From NCBI RefSeq assembly GCF_000003815.2, contig NW_023365807.1:1-49109 (forward strand): a stretch of 49,109 nucleotides of DNA, written 5' to 3'. The position numbers and the translations under genes were made by a program. Source of the DNA: Branchiostoma floridae (taxonomy: Eukaryota; Chordata; Leptocardii; Amphioxiformes; Branchiostomatidae). Shown one piece after another: positions 36,092-49,109 of this stretch. How positions within the stretch are numbered: the stretch's first letter is position 1; each line of letters begins with the position of its first letter. The notes beneath the pieces are model-generated. The model did no database searches, was not told where the DNA came from, and saw nothing but the letters and a program-made list of their open reading frames with translations.

Positions 36092-39000
36092 AAAAATTGA
36101 CAAATCGTAGATAAGAAGGATGGGCTTATCAAGTGACTATCATCAAGAACGTTGACTGGGTCAGTCTGTTTTGACGTACTGATATCATAGACAGTCTTAT
36201 TGATCTACTGTTTGTTACTTATACGTACCCAAAACTTGGATTTATATGAATATACCAGATGGTGGGTGGGATGCGAATGACGGACCAGACCATTAACATC
36301 AGGAAATGTGGCACAGTGTAGGCTGCGCACTCCATGCAAACATTGCCTAGAAAATGTAACTGGCAACGTTTCAAAATCGCGAAGAATAAGTGTCGATGTC
36401 ATGATGGACAAAAATATTAATCCTAAAACACATCAAGTCTAACGATAATAAAAACTTCCTAACAATGGCTAAGCCTGTGGCTGCATAGCCGAGAGTGATG
36501 TTTTGCCTGAGTAGTATGTATACGTAATAGGACAGACAGGGCACTTGGTAACATGTAAACATAGTCGTGGGTGCAAAGTCTTGCTCATCTGGTCACCGCA
36601 TCCCTTGCTATCCAATAAAAGACTTCATCGAGATATCGAATGATCGTGTTTTGAGGGAGAGGGGTACCTTTCGATGGTATCAAGTCTCTTCTGGAATTGG
36701 GAGTTGTTTCATTGATGCCCTAGACCACGAGAGAACCAAACACATGTATGTATTTCATTCATGCATATGGTAATTTGTTTAGTCAAGCACAGCTTCAAAC
36801 CACACTAACCAATGTTGTGGGCAGGAGAACCATACAAAATAATTTGACACATTCTACAATGGCGACCTCATGCCTCCATGAAATATGTAGAGCTTTGTAA
36901 ACTTCATGCAATTGTCTTTAACATGATATATGCATGGTGTTGTTCATCATTGACTAACAATACACATGTCACAATTATAAAATTCCCATCATCAATCATT
37001 AAGCGGTTTTGCTATTTTTACATAGATTATGCAAATAAGTTCCTCGTTTGCATATTCGGTATCTGCTTACATTCCACCTATCATAATTTACATGTGTAAC
37101 ATTTATCGATGTCCAAATATTAAAAAAAAATGGGATTATACGATTTCCTTATCAATTCATGTCCTCATTTGCATAACATGTATATTATGAACATCTTTGC
37201 CTAAGCTACCTGCATGCCTAAAGTGATGTCAATCCGTCAATCTGCAGTTATCATCTTTGGAATGTCTTGACAAAAAACGCCCCTGCACTTCCAAAATTAC
37301 ATGTTAGGTGGCTGAAACTTGCTCCACTTTTTTATGATGCTGAAAGTTATCTACCACCTAAATGTCAAGACCATATGTTTGCGACAATAGATACAGTAAA
37401 TAAAAACTGCTGTGATATGATATTCTCGTTAATTATGCAAATGTACTCTTATTTTTGCATCATTAGTATTTTATTTTGTACAACATTGTCTGAGGTACCT
37501 ACATACCAAGAATCATGAATCTCAGTTGTTCCATGCTTGAGTTATTTTCCTCAGAAGTTGTTGACAAAAAATGCCCCTGCCATCCAAAAACTAGCCGCTA
37601 GGGGGCCCAAACTCGTGTCACCTCATAGCTTGTTCAGAACACGAAATAGCAAAACAGGAAGTTGCGCTGCAGTACCAAGAGAAGCCGTTCGGGGACCAAA
37701 ATCTAATCATTTCCAGATTTCGTCAAACCCTACCAACACACGAAGTATGAAACCAATCCACACAGCCGTTCTTGAGATATCTTGAGATATCACACACAGA
37801 CAAACGCTACTGAAAATATAACCTCCATGACATTTCATGGAGGTAATAATTGATTGATACATCGGTACATCTGCCAAGAGAGACAACGATACCATGCTGT
37901 GAAAACTAGTACTAATGCCATTCATTTAAACAACATTACTACACAGGGCAATGTGCTTTCAAAAAGGATCCGACCGGGTAGTAACTGTTGACTTAAAATA
38001 AGGCACTACAAACAGGCCCACATCTGCATTGGCCGACAACCTGCATTACCAGGACATAGTGAAGAGTATCAGATTAATGAACACACCTCATCCTCTGGTG
38101 AGAAGTTTGAAATTTACATATTTCCGCATAACCTACAAATAATCTAGATGCGGCGAGAAAAATACATTCCAGAACTGTCGTGCCAAGTTCTATACTATCA
38201 TTTATTTCAATTTCAACAATAATACGATGTTGGTAAGCCAAAAATGATACTTTTGACAGCAGTAGAAATGTACCTGGTGATAACAACATAACTGTTCATT
38301 ATACATAAGGGTATGCGTACCTCAAAGCAAATAATTTTTTAGTATCAATACGCAATAGTAGGAGCAGCGGACGACAACATATGAATCCCAGACAATTTGT
38401 TATTTACAACACCACGAACATATACCTACGCCAAATAATCATACCTTTATACATTGTCATTGACTCCTTCATGTACATGTTTCAGGCCATGGAAACAAGG
38501 CATTTTAAGAAAATACTGTGCGATCTTGGCGTCCAGTCATGACGAGATAGTTTTCAGATCTGTGTGGTGAACATTTGAGGGAACAAAGCTTGTTACAGTA
38601 AATCCAGAAATGTTTGCGGTGTTTTTGTGGTTATAATTTTTGAGGTCACTCCGAATTCATCATCAACGCGAATGTTCATATCAATCTATTGCTGCAATAT
38701 TCGCACTGCAGTCTTCCAGCCGCAGACTAAAAACGTGAGAACATGAGAAATGGTTCCCTCATACGGTCCATCACAAAATGACGTTCTCGTAATAAATTGC
38801 CAACTTACAGCACATTAGAGAGGACAAAATCAATAAGCTTGTCGGGGGAGTCATAGGTGGTATTTGTTTACATAAACATAAGTTTTATTCATCTCAAACA
38901 ATTTACCCAACTTTGACTAAAAGCATGATATTTACATTAACTTTTCGTCCTAATATTTTGGGCACTGGAAAATTTACACAACTTGAAATCAGTGCATTTC

Positions 39001-39494
39001 ACAAATTTTTGTCTGTGTTTTCGTCCAAAGGCCGCCAGAAGTACATTGATCGACAGGGAAATGAAAACAAGCAACGCAAAGAGTGTGTCAAGATTATATA
39101 TCATTGAAAGAATTTACCCAACTCTGACTGAAAGCATGATATTTACATTAGCTTTATGTTTTGTTGTTTTTGGTAGGGAAAAGTTTACACAACGTCTGTT
39201 AAAATCAATGCTTTTAATATATCCTTTGTGTATGTTTTCGTCAAAAGGTATACCAGACGTACTTTTGGCAGGTAAATGAAAACATGCGACGAGAAGATTG
39301 CATCATACATCCTTAATGTCAGGCTGCACTCAAGTCACTGCCACTAAAAATACACTGTCTGGCAGCACTCTGACCGTCCGTTCTGACCAAAAAAGCTTTC
39401 CAGAGATTACAGCAGCAGTTCAATCTCACTTACATGTAGCACCCAGTAGTTTTGAAATGATACTTCAGTGCATGTGTAATAGATGTAAAAACTC

Positions 39495-39610
39495 GTGCAT
39501 GCGTGTGTTTGTGTGTGTGTTTGTGTGTGCACGTGTGTATATGTGACGTGAGTGTGTGAGCGTGATTTCTTATGTACATGTTTGTTTGTGTGTGTGTTTG
39601 TGTTTCGAAG
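39495..39610 (+). repeat. GT-rich microsatellite
   Basis: Imperfect gtgtgtttgtgtg units interrupted by cacgtg and gtgagcgtg. The open frames on both strands are produced by the repeat. Confidence 0.85.
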
Positions 39611-39710
39611 CAAAAATATATTGTATCAGGTGGTGAATTATTCTCACCCAGATAATGCATTATTACACCTTAGCAACACAGACCAGCCGTGGTGGAATTA
39701 TAGTACTCAC
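39586..39710 (+). repeat. Dispersed repeat, inverted partner of 35691-35811
   Basis: See the partner copy. The match starts in the GT tract and runs through gccgtggtggaattatag. Confidence 0.75.
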
Positions 39711-39989
39711 TTCGAATTCAACCATAGAGTAATTTTGTACCTTGATATTTTGGGCCCCGGAAGGTTTACGCAGCTGATAAAATCAAAGCTTTTAACATAT
39801 CTTTATTTGTACGGTTTTCATCAAAAGAGTATTATCATCAGACGAGTGCAGTTGTGAAAATAAGTATGCATGATTGAAGTAAACTGCTTCAAAGGCCTGG
39901 GTTGGTGATATGAAAACAAACAGTGCCAATATTGCATCATGGCCATACATCCGTGATGCCAGGTTGTTTTCAAGTCGCTGTCGTCTGGA

Positions 39990-40168
39990 TGTGAGATCGC
40001 GTGGCGTAATCGGCAGCGCTTTGGGTGCGTTCCAAAGAGGAACCGAGTTCGAAACCTGCCATGTCACAGATTTTATGCCCTAATGGAAAAGGCACTTTAC
40101 ACGACTTCCCTCACCTCACTCAGGTGAAAAATGAGTACCTAGCTTCGGCTAGGGCCGTCCCTCAGATA
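39990..40168 (+). mobile_element. tRNA-derived SINE, nearly full
   Basis: A-box-like tggcgtaatcgg at 40002-40013 and B-box-like gagttcgaaacc at 40045-40056 form an internal RNA polymerase III promoter. They are followed by ggcactttacacgacttccc and gagtacctagcttcggctag. The head resembles a tRNA, with the A-to-B spacing of a tRNA. Confidence 0.75.
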
Positions 40169-40397
40169 GGAAGTGAATAGAATAGTTCCATCAAGGAGTT
40201 TGGTTCAATTTCAGATGTTTCAATTCGAAATGTACCAGTTCGAAGTTGAGAAAATGTTGTTTCCTCGAAAAAAAAATTGTAACAACAGCAATTCTAACGT
40301 CCGAATCAGGTATTCGAATTTTCAACCGTGCCGCACTCGGCCCGCTCGAAATTGTTCGATTAATTCGAAGAAAGCCCGTGTGATACAACTTAGAGCC

Positions 40398-40425
40398 CCG
40401 TGTGATACAGAAAGTTATCACACGG
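40398..40425. repeat. Short perfect hairpin
   Basis: ccgtgtgata, an 8-nt loop, then tatcacacgg. A further partial arm (cccgtgtgata) lies just upstream. Between 40200 and 40450, ttcgaa-type words are unusually common. Confidence 0.6.
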
Positions 40426-40634
40426 TCCAGAACACCTATATCGAACGTTTTCGCGGCCCAGGTATGACATCATACATGTTATCACACAATATTTTGTTAA
40501 AAGGTGATATATGTCAATGATTAGCCGACATGTGACAAGACGACATGTGACAAAATCATATAGAACCTACTGTGCGAGCTCAAAAACACACCGAAAATGA
40601 TATAGATAAAACATATCCATATTATGGCCAGAAT

Positions 40635-41240
40635 GGCCAAGGTTATGTTTTGGGCTTGTGCGTGTGTTTGTCCTCCCGTCTGTTAACAGCATAACTCGAG
40701 TAGCCTTCGATGGATCCTGATGATATTTTGTAGGTGGGGAGGGATCGGGAAAATGAAGGTCGAGTTCGATAATGGCACCCTAGTGGCTTGCTATTTACTG
40801 CAGCGGAACCTCCATTTTTTATATCTCTTGTTCTGGACATGCTGTGGTTGTGATTTTTGAGTGGTAGCTAGCCCTCAGGGCAGAGAGTGAGTGCTGTGAG
40901 ATTGGGCCTCCGAACCAAAATTAAGGGTATGAAATGTACATAAAAATCTCAGTCTGAATTCTACTTCTTGCAGTGAAAGTTAGGTACACTGTCATATCCA
41001 CTTTCACTACATGGTCTCAAATGGAGAATATTACAAGAATAGAACACGCCAGTGACATCAAAAGATCAACTCTACCCTTCAACTCCCCCACGAAAAAAAT
41101 ACCCCCCTCCTTCCACACCAACATGCACATCACACATGTACCTCTCCACACTCCCTACAAAGACTAATGATTATATTTTGGCCCCCTAGTAAGTCATTTT
41201 CATAAAATTTACACAAGCTCTTTATATTTCATGGGGGTAT
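40635..41240 (+). mobile_element. Possible non-autonomous DNA transposon
   Basis: It starts ggccaaggttatgttttggg with gtttgtcctcccgtctgtta, then cagcataactcgagtagcc, and ends near tatttcatgggggtatta. This layout is familiar from MITE-like repeats in invertebrate genomes, whose ends read as aaggttatgttt and a catggggg-type terminus. It has no coding region. The boundaries are approximate. Confidence 0.35.
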
Positions 41241-44200
41241 TAAACGTTAGGTCGCCAAACTCTAGTTGATAAAGGTTTATGTGCCTTTATCAAATAACAT
41301 ATAAAATAAAATCTTTATGTCTACATCTTTCTACAAAACAAACCTACCATAGTTTATTTGGCAAAGGTATGTGTTCGTGGAACTCTAGCTTGTGCTGTTT
41401 TTATTGTGTGTAAGTTGTGATTGTATCCGGTTTCTAATAGTGTGCGTGCGTGGATGGGGCTAAGCTTATAAGTATGTGGGGGTGTGGGGGGTGTGGGGGA
41501 GGAGAGAGAGTAACTATACTATTGCAGGATAGCTTTCAAACCTGTGTGGCGACCATTTAGGAAGTGTGGCCAATGATATGCATGTTACATTAGTGTTTAT
41601 GGACGCCAGCATGAAGAAAGTTCGATTTGCATGTTCTAAAAGTAGTACGTTGGATGTCTTAAATAACTCGTCTTTACCAATTTCCTAACTATGACGTCAT
41701 TGTCGTCAAACTGGATATTAACAAAGACTTATGAACAGATACATAGAGGCTTGTAGCAACACCTCAGTTACATTATGTAAAGACGTGTTCATGTTGGTAC
41801 GAGTTGAGGAAAGAAACATGCATGTTGATTTTTCACTGTCACTATTTATTACACGTTTCTTGGATACATGATATATATACATATACATATATATATATAT
41901 ATTATCTTGGGTACATAATTCAGCGCTATATGATAAATATGGAAGCCATCAATAGTTAAGTTGCAATCGTACTCTAGTAGTTCATCTACGATACACCAGT
42001 TCATGTACAAACTAGGTAAATATGTGGACTTTCATAGTTGACCGGTACCATAATGCCATTTGTGCATTATCCGCATAGTAGTGAAATCAATGAAAATATC
42101 GATCGATTTAGCAAAGAAGACGAGTACTGTGTACAGATATGAAATATATGAATAACAGAGATAGATAAAAAGCATTGCCATAATGGGCATACAGTTGCAG
42201 ATACAGTTGTTTTCGTACCATCGAATAATAAGTGACAGTCGCGGCGATATTTTATATATCCTGATTTGTTCAGACATTGCAGTATCGTTATTAAAAGCGA
42301 GCTTTTACATTGACAGCAGTATACCTCGAATAGAGCACGTTAAACATTCTTATAGTAGCATTCAAAGGGCCTTTAGTTGTTTGTTGCTTTTGCGGGTAAC
42401 ACAAGTTAAATGTCTCTTTCCGTCTCCTAAAGTGATTTTGAGACTTTGAGGGTATGCTCACATGTCATGTACATGCAATGGATTTTAATTCATTACAATG
42501 GAATGGGACTACCCTCTAGTATTTACATCAACTGGTATACTATATAATTAAGGATTTCCTCTGTGCTATTTTTATGATTTCCCAGCATACTAGTACCTTC
42601 CACCTTTACTACTTAAACCATCTCTGGAGTAGTTTAACGACATAGTGGCTGATCATCTTGGGTGTCGAATCAAAAGGGTGAAACATTTCAAGTTATCAAT
42701 CCTGTCATTTCACTCTTAGGGCTCCCTTGGAAATCAGTTACTACGTTAACTGAAGGGACTACCCTAAAGATCAATAAATAAAATAAATTAGGTATTCTGA
42801 TTACGTTTCGGAAAAATGCATTTTCATTACTTGATCCATTGAAATTTCTAATTGCAATGACAGTCAAAATGATTCCGTGAAAGTTTTGGTTTTTGACCTT
42901 CGTTTAAATTTGGCTTCTAACAACATGAGTTGAAATATTTTACCCTATAAAAGACAAGCTATCACTCGAGTTATTTTGTTTCTAAAACCTAAATTAAACA
43001 CTACACCAGATACCACTACTTAAGCCACCGAATTTATATACATTTACCTTAAATCCATATAATATATCTCCGTTACAATTAGTTACCTCAATTTTATTCT
43101 ATTCATACCTTTAAGTATAGCTACTTTGGCCAGATATGGTTTAATAGGTAATCAGGCAAATCTGGGTCTTCAATATATCATCATTATGCCTACCTCAGTG
43201 TTTACTTATATAAATTCATATATATTTTTATTCTGAACTTGACTATTGATGCGAAATGATCGAATGGATTCTCGGAATGTTCGATGGTAAAGATGGTGAA
43301 ATGGTACAGTTGTCGTATAGGTTGCAGTGTAACAAATATCAGACAAATGTTTTCATTCCAAGGAATAAGTGGATGCTATTGTGAATAAGGCTATTAGCTT
43401 TTTAAAAGGTTTTTGTTCAGGTCCATTGTTTGAAATTTTCATTAGCAGCCCTTCACATCCTTTCATTGCACAATTTGATTCAGATTTTAAGTTTTGCCAT
43501 CACCAATCTTTTGTGTATACCACTTTCCCATTTTTATTTTTACGTTTCCAACTATTAAACCTCCCCTGCCTTACCTATGAAATATTATTGAGTTGATGTG
43601 ACAAGCTAACAGGTATTTTCAACTGTCTATTTCATCTGTAGAAACTAAGAATCACTGGGGACTTGTCAAGATTCCAAGCATCAATTATAACGCCAGCAAA
43701 CTCGAATGTAATTTTGAACAGCCCGACTATTTTGAATAAACCTAAAGTATGTGTCCCATACATTAGGTGTCGAATTCTAATAGATGTCATGGGGTTAATG
43801 GTCTGATTTGGGAAAATATGTTTGTTGACATTGTGCATTACTTTTTAGTGTATCAGTATTTTCATGGAAGGCATAAAATGTATTGCACATCCTCTATATA
43901 TGTGCTTGTTGTTTACTCATGACTTAAGCTGTGAAAGATATACAGCTCTTTTTCAGTCTCTATTATGCTTGAAGTTTGTTGACACAGGCCAAAGACGTCT
44001 TTCATATATGCCATGTTCAGTGTTCAAACCAAATTAAATCAAGTCAAATCAAATCAAATTAGCTACGGAAGACAGCTGAACAGAAATTTTCTTTGATTTA
44101 GTCCAAGCATTTCTGATTCTTTTAATGTTTGTAATTTCAGTCAGTAATGTATTATGTGGCGTAGATATGATTTTGCTTCTTTAAAACCTACTGATAGAGT

Positions 44201-44452
44201 TGAAGTATTTGGGATTTGATATTCAAGGATTAATCATGGTACACTTTGCAGATTCCTTTCAATGGATTCTAATCTAGACGTATGTGAAGGATATTGGACA
44301 TATACGGTAAGTATATGTCCAATATCCTGCTATCACACAGAACAATACAAGTACTCTCATTATTGATGTCTTGGGTGAGATTTACTTATACTCCGTTGAT
44401 AGTTCTACTTTGTAATTTTTGTTGAAATTTTTTTTGCTTACAGTGGGTTTCT
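41241..44452. other. Intergenic DNA downstream of the Gla-vWA gene
   Basis: AT-rich with a (TA)n tract near 41880-41901. A LINE/SINE-like tail lies at 42717-42790 (cagttactacgttaactgaa, then aataaataaaataaat), and an (aaatc)n stretch near 44028-44058. No coding exon was seen. A convincing polyadenylation signal for the minus-strand gene was not identified. Confidence 0.4.
44288..44328. repeat. Perfect hairpin, 17-bp stem, 7-nt loop
   Basis: aggatattggacatata (44288-44304), loop cggtaag, and the exact reverse complement at 44312-44328. It lies about 125 bp 3' of the stop codon of the minus-strand Gla-vWA gene, so it may fall in its 3' UTR. Confidence 0.85.
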
Positions 44453-48945
<4,493 letters not shown>

Positions 48946-49109
48946 GTTTCTGGTATTCTGTAACAAAAGATAGATAACGTTTTTTGGACATTTGTCAAGT
49001 ACATAGTCACAGTTCTACTTCTAGTATATCCAGTAAATCTAACCGTTTCTCTCGACATCAAATTTTATGCTATCCTCTACTAGGTCGACAGGTCGCAGGG
49101 AAAATAGTT
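48946..49109 (-). other. 5' region of the Gla-vWA gene
   Basis: Sequence upstream of the ATG at 48945 on the minus strand to the window edge. The leader and promoter should lie here or beyond. No TATA box or other element could be assigned. Confidence 0.3.

Larger units (their letters stand above)
34924..38890. other. Intergenic repeats between the two vWA genes, left part
   Basis: No gene was seen. It holds the inverted repeat member at 35691-35811 and the hairpin at 36010-36091. Two related blocks share gacaaaaaaYgcccctgc at 37268 and 37561; the second continues into a transposon-like repeat ending in a cctccatgacatttcatgg hairpin near 37822. AATAAA at 35582 could serve the PLA2-vWA gene but is distant. 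Confidence 0.4.
38897..39970 (+). repeat. Three diverged copies of a repeat of about 200 bp
   Basis: Blocks at 38897-39106, 39108-39330 and 39735-39970 share aatttacccaact, agcatgatatttacatta (first two), a ttttgg..c.gg.aa.tttac.ca section, tttcgtc/catcaaa.g and a gaaaac tail. Copies 2 and 3 also share attgcatcat...catacatcc. The third is separated by the GT tract and the inverted repeat at 39586-39710. Confidence 0.6.

Overview
The window reads as metazoan nuclear DNA, most likely from a cephalochordate (amphioxus). The organism is inferred from the content, not proven. The DNA is AT-rich. Genes are split into short exons with GT-AG introns of about 0.2-2 kb. CR1/L2-like LINE tails and tRNA-derived SINEs are scattered throughout, and secreted proteins built from shuffled domains (PLA2, Gla, vWA) sit side by side. 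A 100-N assembly gap lies at 18655-18754.

Layout. 1-5617 is repeat-rich sequence with no recognisable gene. 5618-7320 is a 5'-truncated, broken LINE. 8288-17762 is a head-to-tail array of about 2.8 copies of a 3.2-3.45 kb unit, each full copy ending in a LINE 3' coding fragment. 18120-22711 holds the most unusual locus: three evenly spaced CCAAT boxes and a TATA-like site, a possible spliced 5' UTR, then a four-exon reading frame joining a signal-peptide exon, a tail-less histone H4 fold, a short linker exon and a tail-less histone H3 fold. 22800-28980 is non-coding: a microsatellite, a SINE fragment, a 0.94-kb palindromic foldback element with a second partial copy, and hairpins. 28981-34923 (+) is a ten-exon gene for a secreted phospholipase A2 joined through a proline-rich linker to a von Willebrand factor A (vWA) domain; this copy has a frameshift in the vWA part. 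34924-44452 is repeats. 44453-48945 (-) is a complete seven-exon gene for a secreted Gla/Cys-rich/vWA protein of 313 residues with an acidic tail.

How the genes relate. The two vWA genes converge and share a homologous vWA cassette: a 156-nt central exon with phase-0 borders in both, entered through a phase-1 intron. This points to local duplication plus exon shuffling, with PLA2 attached to one copy and Gla to the other. All three genes begin with a signal-peptide-like exon. The H4-H3 model has consistent phases across all joins, but its one weak splice donor (20959) decides whether it is one fused protein or broken histone copies. Apart from the LINE fragments, no other coding region could be supported.
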